NCBI RefSeq assembly: GCF_027158005.1
Contig: NZ_JAPVLQ010000003.1
Coordinates: forward strand, 62,001 to 126,000
Length of the DNA: 64,000 bases
Source of the DNA: Rhodococcus sp. H36-A4
GTDB lineage: Bacteria > Actinomycetota > Actinomycetes > Mycobacteriales > Mycobacteriaceae
Reading direction: 5' to 3'
A program made the translations under genes and the position numbers. Below the pieces are notes generated by a model, which worked only from the letters and a program-made list of their open reading frames with translations, ran no database searches and had not been told where the DNA came from. Below, in pieces: positions 10,980-21,850 of this stretch (within the stretch, counting starts at the first letter, position 1; each line of letters begins with the position of its first letter).

Positions 10980-11384
10980 TCAGCTGTCGAACCCGTCGCT
11001 GTGTAGGGCATCGTTCATCGAGGCATCTGCGAAGCCACGGCAGTAGTCCCACGTCACATACGCGTCCGGTACCGGGTCGTATGCGGGCTCATGAGGGCGG
11101 ACCGTACCGTCGACCAGCAGTTGGAGCAGGTTCGCTCGAAGCATGTCCCAGTCGTGGTAATGGTCTTGCTGACAGTCTTCGCAGCACACGACGAGACCAC
11201 GAATACCGCGGTGGCCGAGAAGTGCTTCGTAGACGGCCAGATCAGCCAGATCCTCCTCGACGGCTAACCGCTCCTGAGGATCCAACGGCTGTCCCGGCTC
11301 GATATCGTCGAGGGCGGCCGATGGGTCGGCGGGGTCACCGGCGAACGGATCCGGAGGTAAACCTGGAGGCAATTGATCGCGCAC
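10980..11384 (-). CDS. DUF5319 family protein (Rv3412-like)
   Basis: A 134-residue small acidic protein of unknown function. It contains CCEDCQQDHYHDWDMLR near residues 66-82 (three Cys with His and Asp residues, a possible metal site) and VTWDYCRGFADAS near the C-terminus. Sequence, length and position between sigD/rsdA and guaB2 fit M. tuberculosis Rv3412 (136 residues). The GTG at 11384 is preferred because family homology begins with RDQLPPGLPPDPF. A GGAGG stands only one base before it, which is unusually close; translation might instead begin further upstream in the same frame. Confidence 0.82.
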   Translation of the reverse strand: MRDQLPPGLPPDPFAGDPADPSAALDDIEPGQPLDPQERLAVEEDLADLAVYEALLGHRGIRGLVVCCEDCQQDHYHDWDMLRANLLQLLVDGTVRPHEPAYDPVPDAYVTWDYCRGFADASMNDALHSDGFDS

Positions 11385-13208
<1,824 letters not shown>

Positions 13209-13272
13209 TGCGCCGCGCCGATCCGGCGTGCTGAAGCACTTCACCTGTAACTTACGAGAAAGGGGCGCACCC

Positions 13273-14412
13273 GTGCGCGACCTCGTTGAAATCGGCATGG
13301 GCAGAGAAGCCCGGCGCACCTACCAGCTCGAGGACGTCGACATTGTGCCGTCCCGGCGTACACGGTCGTCGAAGGAGGTCTCGACGGCCTGGCAGCTCGA
13401 TGCATACCGCTTCGACATTCCGGTATTGGCTCACCCCACCGATGCTTTGGTGTCACCTGAATTCGCTATCGAACTCGGTAAGCAGGGTGGGCTCGGAGTC
13501 ATCAACGGCGAAGGATTGTGGGCTCGGCACACCGATGTTCAAGCGAAGATCGATGAGTTGGTTGCGATCGCCGGAAGTGATTTCGACGCCGATGCGCCGG
13601 TAGCGTTTCTGCAGAAGCTGCATGCGGCTCCGCTGCAGCCTGAACTACTTGCCGCCGCCATCGCGCAGGTTCGTGCCTCTGGGGTGACGGTGGCAGTTCG
13701 GGTGAGTCCACAGAGCGCGAGAAGCTTGACTCCTGCACTGGTTGCGGCCGGCATCGATCTTCTGGTGATTCAGGGGACTATCATCTCCGCCGAGCACGTC
13801 GCGCGCAGCGACGACGAACCATTGAACCTCAAGACGTTCATTGCAGATCTCGACGTTCCCGTGATCGCGGGTGGCGTCAGTGATCATCGCACTGCGCTGC
13901 ATCTGATGCGGACCGGTGCGGCGGGCGTGATCGTCGGGTACGGCTCTGTGGAGGGCGGCACGACGACGGGTGAGGTGCTGGGCATCGGAGTGCCGATGGC
14001 GACTGCGATCGCGGACGCCGCTGCCGCACGGCGGGACTACCTCGACGAAACCGGCGGACGCTACGTCCATGTGATCGCCGACGGTGACATCACCACTTCG
14101 GGTGGGTTGGCGAAGGCCATCGCGTGTGGTGCGGATGCCGCGGTGCTCGGTGCTCCACTCGCTGCCGCAGCGGAGGCTCCCGGTAGGGGTTGGTACTGGC
14201 CGTCGGCGGCCGCGCATCCGTCCATGCCTCGCGGTGCACTGTTGCCGGTTGCGGCAGGAGAGCGCCCAAGCCTCGACCAGGTGCTTCACGGGCCCTCGAG
14301 TGAGCCGTACGGTTCGATCAATCTTGTCGGTGGACTGCGTCGTTCGATGGCAAAGTCGGGTTATTCCGATTTGAAGGAGTTCCAGAAGGTGGGCCTGAAC
14401 GTCAGAGGCTGA
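13273..14412 (+). CDS. guaB3: GuaB3, IMP dehydrogenase family protein without CBS domains
   Basis: A 379-residue GuaB-related protein. It has the IMPDH barrel start (RTYQLEDVDIVPSRRTRSSKEV) but no CBS module, and it belongs to the actinobacterial GuaB3 group. A classical GSICTT active-site loop is not seen; related proteins have been discussed as GMP reductase-like or regulatory, so the activity is not certain. GTG at 13273 follows GAAAGGGG. It lies 64 bp after guaB2, likely in one transcript, and is followed by an intrinsic terminator. Confidence 0.92.
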   Translation: MRDLVEIGMGREARRTYQLEDVDIVPSRRTRSSKEVSTAWQLDAYRFDIPVLAHPTDALVSPEFAIELGKQGGLGVINGEGLWARHTDVQAKIDELVAIAGSDFDADAPVAFLQKLHAAPLQPELLAAAIAQVRASGVTVAVRVSPQSARSLTPALVAAGIDLLVIQGTIISAEHVARSDDEPLNLKTFIADLDVPVIAGGVSDHRTALHLMRTGAAGVIVGYGSVEGGTTTGEVLGIGVPMATAIADAAAARRDYLDETGGRYVHVIADGDITTSGGLAKAIACGADAAVLGAPLAAAAEAPGRGWYWPSAAAHPSMPRGALLPVAAGERPSLDQVLHGPSSEPYGSINLVGGLRRSMAKSGYSDLKEFQKVGLNVRG

Positions 14413-14430
14413 TCTTCGTCGCTACCGAGA

Positions 14431-14466
14431 GGCGCGCACCCTGGTTCACCGGGTGCGCGCCTTTTT
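14431..14466 (+). terminator. Intrinsic terminator after guaB3
   Basis: 11-bp GC stem (14431-14441 with 14451-14461), nine-base loop, then five T residues at 14462-14466. A textbook Rho-independent terminator, so choD has its own promoter in 14467-14662. Confidence 0.92.
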
Positions 14467-14662
14467 CGTGCCGTTTTCGAGGTAGAACGGCCCCGAAGAT
14501 GGTGATACCGGCGGTTACAGCTAAAGTATCGAGTGTCAACTGTCACAGCCCTGTGGTCAGGTCGCGCTTTCTGTCACCTACTATGTGGTCTCGATCACAC
14601 CGAGGTGTGGCGGGTTCGGCACGCAAGGCTGGTTGCGGCACGTACGAGGTGGAGGTCGAAGG

Positions 14663-16393
14663 ATGCGTAAGACCGATTACGACGTTGTGATCGTCGGATC
14701 AGGCTTCGGTGGCAGCGTCACCGCGTTGCGGCTCGTGGAGAAGGGCTACAGTGTCGGGATTCTCGAAGCCGGTCGCCGGTACGAGGACAAGGACTTCGCC
14801 AAGACCAGCTGGGACCTCCAGCGTTTTCTGTGGGCGCCCAAGCTCGGGTGCTACGGCATTCAGCGTGTGCACTTGTTGCGTGACTGCCTGATCCTCGCGG
14901 GCGCGGGTGTCGGTGGCGGTTCGCTCAACTATGCCAACACGCTCTATCAGCCGCCGGAGTCGTTCTTCAAGGACAAGCAGTGGGCCCACATCACCGACTG
15001 GAACAGTGAGCTCACCCCGTTCTACGACCAGGCCACGCGCATGCTCGGGGTAGTCCGCAACCCCCACATGACACCTGCAGACGAGGTCATGAAGTCCGTC
15101 GCCGAGGACATGGGCGTAGGCGAGACGTTCATCCAGACCCCGGTCGGTGTGTTCTTCGGTGACGAGGCGGGCAAGAAGGTCGCCGATCCCTACTTCGGAG
15201 GCATGGGGCCTGAACGCACCGGCTGTATCGAGTGCGGCGAGTGCATGACCGGGTGCAGGCACGGGGCAAAGAACACTCTCCTGAAGAACTACCTCGCGCT
15301 CGCGGAGCGTGCCGGAGCCGACATCATCCCCATGACAACCGTGAGTGGTCTCCGGTCGCTTCCGGACGGTACGTGGGACGTTGCCACCGAGCGGACCGGA
15401 GCGTGGATACGCAAGGGTGCCAGGACGTACACCGCCGCCCACGTCGTCATGGCCGCAGGGACCTGGGGCACCCAGAATCTGTTGCATCGTATGAAGGACG
15501 ACGGCGCTTTGCCATTGCTGTCGAGCACGCTCGGTGAGTTGACTCGTACCAACTCCGAATCCATTGTCGGCGCTGCCAAGTTGAAGGTCGATCCGGCGAT
15601 GGATCTGACGCGCGGCGTGGCCATTACGTCGTCGTTCCACCCGTCGCCGAACACGCACATCGAGCCAGTGCGATACGGCAAGGGTTCCAACGCGATGGGC
15701 TTGCTGCAGACCCTGATGACCGACGGGGGAGGACGTATCCCGCGGTGGCTGAAATTCCTCTTCACTGCGCTCGCACATCCTCTCGACTTCGTGCGAATCG
15801 TCAGCGTCAAGAATTGGAGCGAGCGCACCATCATTGCTTTGGTGATGCAGAACCTCGACAACTCGATCACCACGTTCACCAAGCGCGGTCTGTTCGGACG
15901 CAAGGTCTCGAGCAGACAAGGCCACGGCGAGCCGAATCCGACGTGGATCCCTGAAGGCAACGATGCGACGCGTCGGGTAGCGAAAAAGATCGGCGGCGTT
16001 GCCGGCGGAACGTGGGGTGAGCTGTTCAACATCCCGCTCACTGCCCATTTCCTCGGCGGCTGCGCGATCGCCTCGGATGCCGAGCACGGAGTCATCGATC
16101 CGTACCAGCGTGTGTACGGCTACCCGACGATGAGCGTGGTCGACGGCTCGGCCGTATCGGCCAATCTCGGAGTCAATCCTTCACTCACCATCAGTGCGCA
16201 GGCAGAGCGGTCCGCGGCGTTGTGGCCGAACAAGGGCGAGCAGGATCTGCGTCCACGTCAAGGTGAGCCGTACCGACGGATCGACCCGATCGCGCCCGTC
16301 AGCCCAGTTGTCCCTGTATCGGCGCCGGCGGCGTTGCGTCTGCCGATCGTGGAGATTCGATCGTCCAAGACCGCCATGTCGGAAGGTGCGTGA
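14663..16393 (+). CDS. choD: ChoD-type GMC-family FAD oxidoreductase (putative cholesterol oxidase)
   Basis: A 576-residue flavoprotein of the GMC/cholesterol oxidase family. The FAD-binding motif VIVGSGFGGSVTALRL is at residues 9-24, GAGVGGGSLNYANTL at about 80-94, and HFLGGCAI near residue 463, in the region where these enzymes keep their active-site His. Residues 188-198 hold four Cys in the pattern C-X2-C-X2-C-X3-C, which looks like an iron-sulfur ligand set and is not part of classical GMC oxidases. ATG at 14663 follows GGAGGTCGAAGG. Position between guaB3 and guaA matches M. tuberculosis choD (Rv3409c); the sterol substrate is inferred, not shown. Confidence 0.88.
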   Translation: MRKTDYDVVIVGSGFGGSVTALRLVEKGYSVGILEAGRRYEDKDFAKTSWDLQRFLWAPKLGCYGIQRVHLLRDCLILAGAGVGGGSLNYANTLYQPPESFFKDKQWAHITDWNSELTPFYDQATRMLGVVRNPHMTPADEVMKSVAEDMGVGETFIQTPVGVFFGDEAGKKVADPYFGGMGPERTGCIECGECMTGCRHGAKNTLLKNYLALAERAGADIIPMTTVSGLRSLPDGTWDVATERTGAWIRKGARTYTAAHVVMAAGTWGTQNLLHRMKDDGALPLLSSTLGELTRTNSESIVGAAKLKVDPAMDLTRGVAITSSFHPSPNTHIEPVRYGKGSNAMGLLQTLMTDGGGRIPRWLKFLFTALAHPLDFVRIVSVKNWSERTIIALVMQNLDNSITTFTKRGLFGRKVSSRQGHGEPNPTWIPEGNDATRRVAKKIGGVAGGTWGELFNIPLTAHFLGGCAIASDAEHGVIDPYQRVYGYPTMSVVDGSAVSANLGVNPSLTISAQAERSAALWPNKGEQDLRPRQGEPYRRIDPIAPVSPVVPVSAPAALRLPIVEIRSSKTAMSEGA

Positions 16394-16462
16394 TCCTTGG
16401 TCGCGTCGTTCCCGGTCGAGTGGCTGCGTCGCTCTCCCGGGCCTTCCCACTAGGCTGATCGG

Positions 16463-18052
16463 GTGACCGCCACGCCGCAGCCTGATCCAGCCCAGCCCCG
16501 CCCCGTACTCGTCGTCGATTTCGGTGCTCAATACGCGCAGCTCATCGCGCGTCGAGTCCGTGAGGCACACGTGTACTCGGAAGTGATCTCACATACGGCA
16601 ACCGTCGAAGAGATCGCCGCGAAGAATCCGATCGCCCTGGTGCTGTCCGGTGGCCCGTCGAGCGTGTACGCAGAAGATGCACCGGCTCTCGACGCCAAGG
16701 TCTTCGACCTCGATGTGCCGGTCTTCGGTATCTGCTACGGATTCCAGGCCATGGCCCAAGCTCTCGGTGGCACGGTGTCGCACACCGGGACGAGGGAGTA
16801 CGGACGCACTCAACTCTCCGTCGACGGCGGAGTCCTCCACGACGGCCTGCCTGCGACGCAGCCGGTCTGGATGAGCCACGGTGACGCCGTCACCGAGGCA
16901 CCCGACGGATTCACCGTCACCGCAACCAGTGCCGGTGCACCCGTTGCTGCGTTCGAAAACACGGAGAGGCGTCTTGCCGGGGTGCAGTACCACCCCGAGG
17001 TGATGCACTCGCCCCACGGCCAGCAAGTCCTTCGTCGATTCCTCTACGAGACCGCGGGAATCAAGCCCGATTGGACGGCGGCCAATATCGCCGACGCGCT
17101 CGTCGAACGAGTACGAGAGCAGGTCGGTGACAGTGGTCGCGCTATCTGTGGATTGTCGGGAGGCGTCGACTCCGCAGTGGCAGCAGCGCTGGTGCAGCGC
17201 GCAATCGGCGACCGGCTGACCTGTGTGTTCGTCGATCACGGTCTGTTGCGTGAAGGCGAACGCGAGCAGGTTCAGCAAGACTTCGTTGCTGCTACCGGCG
17301 CCAAGCTCGTCACTGTCGATGCCGTGGACACTTTCCTGGGTGAGCTCGAGGGCGTGTCCGACCCGGAGGAAAAGCGCAAGATCATCGGCCGCGAGTTCAT
17401 TCGCAGCTTCGAAGGCGCAGTGTCCGAGGTCCTCGGCGAGAACGCCGAGCAGGGGAGCGGCGTCGACTTCCTCGTGCAGGGAACCTTGTACCCCGACGTC
17501 GTCGAGTCCGGGGGCGGTTCCGGAACCGCGAACATCAAGAGCCATCACAATGTCGGTGGTCTTCCCGACGATCTGCAGTTCACCCTCGTCGAACCGCTTC
17601 GTGCGCTGTTCAAGGACGAGGTCAGAGCGGTGGGGCGTGAACTGGGCTTGCCGGAGGATCTCGTCGCACGCCAGCCGTTCCCGGGACCGGGACTGGCCAT
17701 TCGCATTGTCGGTGAAATCACCCGCGACCGCCTTGCCACGCTGCGTCATGCCGATTCCATCGTGCGCGAGGAACTGACGATGGCGGATCTGGACAACCAG
17801 ATCTGGCAGTGCCCGGTCGTGCTGCTCGCTGACGTGCGCAGCGTCGGTGTTCAGGGAGACGGTCGTACCTACGGCCATCCGATCGTTCTTCGTCCGGTGT
17901 CGAGCGAAGACGCAATGACTGCCGACTGGACGCGGTTGCCGTACGAGGTCCTCGAAACGATCTCGACCCGGGTGACCAACGAGGTATCGGAGGTCAACCG
18001 AGTCGTTCTCGATGTGACGAGCAAGCCGCCAGGCACCATCGAGTGGGAGTGA
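16463..18052 (+). CDS. guaA: GuaA, GMP synthase (glutamine-hydrolysing)
   Basis: A 529-residue two-domain enzyme that converts XMP to GMP using ATP and glutamine. The N-terminal class I glutamine amidotransferase domain has [10 protein letters not shown] with catalytic Cys91, and QYHPEV as the His-Glu pair. The ATP-pyrophosphatase domain has the P-loop [14 protein letters not shown] near residue 230, and the C-terminal dimerisation domain ends in [10 protein letters not shown], the usual family ending. GTG at 16463. It completes the guanine pathway begun by guaB2 and is followed by a hairpin shared with the convergent gene. Confidence 0.97.
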   Translation: MTATPQPDPAQPRPVLVVDFGAQYAQLIARRVREAHVYSEVISHTATVEEIAAKNPIALVLSGGPSSVYAEDAPALDAKVFDLDVPVFGICYGFQAMAQALGGTVSHTGTREYGRTQLSVDGGVLHDGLPATQPVWMSHGDAVTEAPDGFTVTATSAGAPVAAFENTERRLAGVQYHPEVMHSPHGQQVLRRFLYETAGIKPDWTAANIADALVERVREQVGDSGRAICGLSGGVDSAVAAALVQRAIGDRLTCVFVDHGLLREGEREQVQQDFVAATGAKLVTVDAVDTFLGELEGVSDPEEKRKIIGREFIRSFEGAVSEVLGENAEQGSGVDFLVQGTLYPDVVESGGGSGTANIKSHHNVGGLPDDLQFTLVEPLRALFKDEVRAVGRELGLPEDLVARQPFPGPGLAIRIVGEITRDRLATLRHADSIVREELTMADLDNQIWQCPVVLLADVRSVGVQGDGRTYGHPIVLRPVSSEDAMTADWTRLPYEVLETISTRVTNEVSEVNRVVLDVTSKPPGTIEWE

Positions 18053-18056
18053 AAAT

Positions 18057-18100
18057 GGTGCTACTGCTTACCTTTTCGTCCAGGGGCAAGCAGTAGCGCC
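18057..18100. terminator. Bidirectional terminator hairpin between guaA and the convergent EsrI-linked gene
   Basis: 13-bp stem (18057-18069 with 18088-18100, one G-T pair) around an 18-base loop containing TTTT. It overlaps the end of the minus-strand small membrane protein gene. Confidence 0.7.
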
Positions 18101-18309
18101 GTCCCCACCACGATCGCGGCTACTACGAACACCCAGCGGAACTGCACATTGCCGAGCGAGACGATGGCGCCTGGGCCGACAAGTGCGCAGACGCTGACTA
18201 TCGCTGCCGCGAGTCCGACGAGGAAAAGCAGAGCGGACGGCCGTGTTCGGGCGCGATTCTCCAGGGTGGTGTCGTCGTCGCTGTCGCCGTACTGCCAGGA
18301 TTCAGCCAC
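18061..18309 (-). CDS. Small two-TM membrane protein of the EsrISR-like locus
   Basis: An 82-residue protein with a polar N-terminus and two hydrophobic segments (about residues 26-45 and 57-75), ending in a basic GRKGKQ. No known motif. Its start overlaps the end of the PspC-family gene by eight bases, so the two are co-translated and it probably belongs to the same envelope-stress system. It may be an accessory subunit; that is inference from context only. Confidence 0.72.
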   Translation of the reverse strand: MAESWQYGDSDDDTTLENRARTRPSALLFLVGLAAAIVSVCALVGPGAIVSLGNVQFRWVFVVAAIVVGTALLLAPGRKGKQ

Positions 18310-19669
18310 GGAGTACCTCCAAATTGCCGGCCCGCGCTGATCCCTCTATGGTCAGGATCGACGAGTTATCGGGCGAGTTGCCTTGCTGCACACCGGTGGG
18401 GCCGCACTTCGTGCTGGCCGCAATGGACGTGCAATCGGTTCGGATGTTCATCCAGTCAGGAACGGAAACTTTCGCGTTCCCTGCCGTGACGTCGACAGAG
18501 ATCGTTCGGTCCTCGGTGAGGTCCAGACCGCGCAGGTCGAGTTGGAGATCGCCGCCCTGCACGGTGTATTCGGATTGGAGTTCTGCCATCGTCGTCGGTC
18601 GATATTGTTGTTGGCCCGCGTACTGGCTGTCGAAGGAGATAGGTCCGATTATCGACGCGAACACCACGAATGCCACCAACGGGCCGGTCACGATCAGGAG
18701 GCCGTAACCCTTTCGCAGGAATGCGCCGAGAATCAAGCCGGTCGCGACCACCGCGAGGGCGACTGCGGCGATCCGCGCCGGGGTGAGCCACGTCGATTCA
18801 CTGCTTGCAGCAATGGCTCCGGTAAGAGCTGCGGCCAGCAAAGCGAGTCCGATGAAGCTCGATGTCCACCGTGAGCGCTTCTTCTTCTCGATGATCTCGG
18901 GCGCAGTTGCTGCTGCGGGTTCGGGGAGGTCCCAGGCGAATGGAGCGACTCCGAGCGGATCCCACGAAGGGGGTGTCGGTGGCTCGGAGAGATCTTGCGG
19001 AAGAGTCGATTTGGTGAGATCAACCTCCGTCGCCGGTGGTGGAGTGGGGACATAACTCTTGGGAAGCGTCGTGTACGGGGTATACCCGCCTCGACCGGCG
19101 TCGTGCTGCCCAGGGCGATGCTGCACTGCTCCCCAGTAGTTCTGCTGGGCGGAGGAGTTGTACGGCGTATTGAAGGAGATCGGAAAATTCGACTGTGGGT
19201 AGGCAGAGGCTCCGCCTGGGGGATAAGCAGTGGATCCGTCCGGGAGGAACTCAGGCGGCTCGGGACGGCGCTGGTGCAGAAGCCACAGGCCGCCGAGGAG
19301 GGCGAGCGTACTGACCAGTCCCGAACCGTCGAGACCGAATCCGGCGGGACCGATCGTCGTGACGGCGATGATCAACGCAACTACCAGAACGATCGTCTTC
19401 GTGCTGGTGCCCTTGCCGACCAGTGATTGTGCCGCAGAGGCGGAATCACCCGCTTTGCTCAACAGCAACCATGCGGCGAGGTACAGCACGATTCCGGCGC
19501 CGCCGAAGATCGTCCCGACGACGAGTGCGACACGAATGAGAACAGGGTCGACGCCGTAGCGGTATCCGATACCGGCCGCGACACCCGCGATATGGCCCCT
19601 CTGTGGCAACCGGTAGGGGCGGGTGCGCCACATCTGTTGGAGCTGCTCGGAGACGGTTGCATTGCTCAT
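18302..19669 (-). CDS. PspC-domain multi-TM membrane protein, EsrI/LiaF-like
   Basis: A 455-residue protein. A PspC domain fills residues 15-70 (RLPQRGHIAGVAAGIGYRYGVDPVLIRVALVV), a middle region is Pro-rich and cytoplasmic, further TM helices follow around residues 265-340, and the end is a soluble domain of LiaF-like type. The layout and its divergent position opposite a PspC-histidine kinase fit EsrI of the EsrISR cell-envelope stress system described in Corynebacterium glutamicum, where EsrI inhibits the kinase without stress. ATG at 19669 is chosen because a palindrome then sits 34 bp upstream, exactly as before the kinase gene; no clear ribosome site is visible. Confidence 0.82.
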   Translation of the reverse strand: MSNATVSEQLQQMWRTRPYRLPQRGHIAGVAAGIGYRYGVDPVLIRVALVVGTIFGGAGIVLYLAAWLLLSKAGDSASAAQSLVGKGTSTKTIVLVVALIIAVTTIGPAGFGLDGSGLVSTLALLGGLWLLHQRRPEPPEFLPDGSTAYPPGGASAYPQSNFPISFNTPYNSSAQQNYWGAVQHRPGQHDAGRGGYTPYTTLPKSYVPTPPPATEVDLTKSTLPQDLSEPPTPPSWDPLGVAPFAWDLPEPAAATAPEIIEKKKRSRWTSSFIGLALLAAALTGAIAASSESTWLTPARIAAVALAVVATGLILGAFLRKGYGLLIVTGPLVAFVVFASIIGPISFDSQYAGQQQYRPTTMAELQSEYTVQGGDLQLDLRGLDLTEDRTISVDVTAGNAKVSVPDWMNIRTDCTSIAASTKCGPTGVQQGNSPDNSSILTIEGSARAGNLEVLRG

Positions 19670-19703
19670 GTAGACCATCGTGGCGGGTTGCTGTGTCGAG
19701 CAC

Positions 19704-19721
19704 ATCAGGGATAGCCCTGAT
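19704..19721. promoter_or_regulatory. Palindrome ATCAGGG-N4-CCCTGAT upstream of the EsrI-like gene
   Basis: Perfect 7-bp inverted repeat with a four-base spacer, ending 34 bp before the ATG at 19669. A second copy with the same arms and spacing lies before the kinase gene at 20500-20517. Probable binding site of the LuxR-type regulator of this locus. Confidence 0.75.
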
Positions 19722-19805
19722 ATTCACGTCGGGTAGGAATGAATCGGCCTTCGATGGAGGTTGTGCTTGTCAGAAAGTCATTCGCACAACGAAGGAGTTT
19801 TTCAG

Positions 19806-20483
19806 GTGAAAATCGGAATCATCGGCGCAGGATTCATCGGTGGCACACTGACGCGGCGGCTCAGTGCGCTCGGGCACGAGGTACGGGTATCGAACTCGAG
19901 GTCCCCTGAGACCCTGTCCGATCTGGCAGCGGAGACCGGCGCACACGCAGTGTGGAGTTCCGAAGCGGCCTTCGATGCCGATCTGGTGATCGTGAGCATC
20001 CCGCAGAAGAACGTTCCCGACCTGCCTGCAGGCATCCTCGACGCCGCCAAAGACGGTGCCCCGATCATCGAGACCAACAACTACTACCCTCAGCAACGTG
20101 ACGGCCTCATCGCCGACATCGAGAACGGCAAGCCGGAAAGCGTCTGGGTAGCAGAACATCTCGGCTCGCTCGGTGCCGATGTCGTCAAGGTGTTCAACGG
20201 AATCTACTGGAAGCACCTACTGGAGAAGGGGCAGCCGAAGAGTACAACCGGTCGGATCGCGCTCCCTGTTGCCGGTGCAGACGGACCCGGCAAGGCCTTG
20301 GTGTTCGACGTCGTCGATCAGCTGGGCTTCGACCCTGTCGACGGCGGCACGCTAGCGGATTCGTGGCGTCAGCAGCCCGGTACTCCCGTGTACGGAAAGG
20401 ACTTCGATGCGGACGGCGTGAAGGTAGCGCTGGCGGAAGCCACGACCGAGCGCGCACCGGAATGGCGCGCTGAATCTGCATAG
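19806..20483 (+). CDS. NAD(P)-binding oxidoreductase, F420-reductase (NpdG/FNO)-like
   Basis: A 225-residue protein with an N-terminal Rossmann motif GIIGAGFIGGTLTRRLSALGH (residues 3-23, split here only by the motif), followed by NSRSPETL, where the Asn-Ser-Arg after the second strand suggests NADP(H) preference. It resembles NADPH-dependent F420 oxidoreductase-type proteins and related reductases. GTG at 19806 follows GAAGGAG. It lies between the EsrI-like and EsrS-like genes, reading with the kinase, but has its own upstream space; a functional tie to the envelope system is not shown. Confidence 0.78.
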   Translation: MKIGIIGAGFIGGTLTRRLSALGHEVRVSNSRSPETLSDLAAETGAHAVWSSEAAFDADLVIVSIPQKNVPDLPAGILDAAKDGAPIIETNNYYPQQRDGLIADIENGKPESVWVAEHLGSLGADVVKVFNGIYWKHLLEKGQPKSTTGRIALPVAGADGPGKALVFDVVDQLGFDPVDGGTLADSWRQQPGTPVYGKDFDADGVKVALAEATTERAPEWRAESA

Positions 20484-20499
20484 AAAAATCTGCATCGAG

Positions 20500-20517
20500 A
20501 TCAGGGGAGACCCTGAT
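20500..20517. promoter_or_regulatory. Palindrome ATCAGGG-N4-CCCTGAT upstream of the EsrS-like kinase gene
   Basis: Same 7-bp arms and four-base spacing as the site at 19704-19721, again ending 34 bp before the start codon (GTG at 20552). The twin placement points to one regulator controlling both halves of the locus. Confidence 0.75.
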
Positions 20518-20551
20518 GCGCGGGATGGTCGTTTCGTGCCAGGATCGAATC

Positions 20552-21850
20552 GTGCACCCTGTCGACCCGCTCGCTTCCACCGGAAGCTACGAACCCGCCA
20601 AGTTCCATCGGCGTGGCGGTGGACGCATAGTGGGCGGAGTTGCCGGCGGCGTTGCCGACCATCTCGGTGTGGACGTGTTCAAAGTCCGCGTTGCATTTGC
20701 ATTGCTGGCGATCATGGCGGGGGCGGGAATCCTCGCGTACGGCCTCCTGTGGATTTTCAGTCCGGTCGGAACGGACGTGGATCGTCCGAGTAGCGCCGAA
20801 CGACAGCGGGCTCTAGGGCTCGCCGCCATCGGGCTCGGTTTGGCTGCCGGGTTGGCGTGGCTGCTCGACGGAACTGCTGCGTCGGTCCTCGCCCCGATAG
20901 TGGTCGTCGTTGTCGGCGCAGCGCTGGTCTGGCGCGAGTTCGATTCCGAGGGACCGCGTTCGATTCTCGGTATGCCGAAGAAGCCGACGGTGCTCAGTTG
21001 GGCACGTGTGGTCGGCGGCGCGACGCTGATCGTCCTCGGACTCGGTGTCGTCGTTTTGGCTCGGGTCGACTTGGCCTCGTTGCGTTCGTCGTTGCTGGCA
21101 GTGATCGTCACGCTGGTCGGTGCCGCGCTGCTGACGGTTCCGGTCTGGCTGCGAATGTGGCGGGCGCTGAACGCCGAGCGGTCTGCTCGCATCCGCAACG
21201 ACGAGCGCGAAGAAATCGCTTCTCATCTGCACGACTCGGTGTTGCAGACGCTGGCGCTGATACAGAAGCAGTCCGATCATCCGCAGGAAGTAATGCGATT
21301 GGCACGCGGGCAGGAGCGCGAACTGCGCAAGTGGTTGTTCGAAGATCGCGACTCCGACCACACGAGCCTCGCCGAGGCATTGAAGACGATCTCGGGTGAG
21401 GTCGAGGACCAGTACGGCGTAACGGTGCGTCCCATCACCGTCGGCGATGTGCAGCTGGAGCTCGAAGATTCCGATTCCGGTTTGCCCCGAGAGCATTTCA
21501 CCGCGCTGCTCGGTGCGACTCGCGAGGCGCTGGTCAATGCGGCGAAACATTCGGGCGAAATCAACATCGACTTGTTCGCCGAAACCGAGCCCCACCGAGT
21601 GACCGTGTTCGTTCGTGATCGCGGCAGCGGATTCGACGAGAACCTCGTACCGATGGGCCGTCAGGGACTCGCCAAGTCGATTCGGGGGAGAATCGAGCGA
21701 CGCGGCGGCGAAGTCTCGATACGCTCCACTGTGGGAAAGGGAACCGAAGTTCGGATCTTGATGCCCCGCGAGCACACCTCGACGACTTCTCCGAACAACG
21801 ACCGGACCGAGCCGACAAGCCAACCGATACCGCAGGAGCAACCCAGGTGA
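20552..21850 (+). CDS. PspC-domain sensor histidine kinase, EsrS/LiaS-like
   Basis: A 432-residue kinase. Residues 19-75 are a PspC domain with a TM helix, three more TM helices follow up to about residue 202, and the cytoplasmic half has a HisKA_3-type dimerisation helix with phospho-acceptor H227 (EIASHLHDSV) and an ATPase domain (ALVNAAKHSG, DRGSGFD, GKGTEVRI). This is the EsrS layout of C. glutamicum. GTG at 20552 follows AGGATCG and sits 34 bp after the shared palindrome. The stop overlaps the start of the response regulator gene (GTGA). Confidence 0.86.
   Translation: MHPVDPLASTGSYEPAKFHRRGGGRIVGGVAGGVADHLGVDVFKVRVAFALLAIMAGAGILAYGLLWIFSPVGTDVDRPSSAERQRALGLAAIGLGLAAGLAWLLDGTAASVLAPIVVVVVGAALVWREFDSEGPRSILGMPKKPTVLSWARVVGGATLIVLGLGVVVLARVDLASLRSSLLAVIVTLVGAALLTVPVWLRMWRALNAERSARIRNDEREEIASHLHDSVLQTLALIQKQSDHPQEVMRLARGQERELRKWLFEDRDSDHTSLAEALKTISGEVEDQYGVTVRPITVGDVQLELEDSDSGLPREHFTALLGATREALVNAAKHSGEINIDLFAETEPHRVTVFVRDRGSGFDENLVPMGRQGLAKSIRGRIERRGGEVSIRSTVGKGTEVRILMPREHTSTTSPNNDRTEPTSQPIPQEQPR

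Noticed and set aside
14699-16087. 462-codon minus-strand open frame opposite choD
   Set aside because: Antisense shadow; choD has a ribosome site, an FAD motif and full family length.
16589-17878. 429-codon minus-strand open frame opposite guaA
   Set aside because: Antisense shadow of a certain gene.
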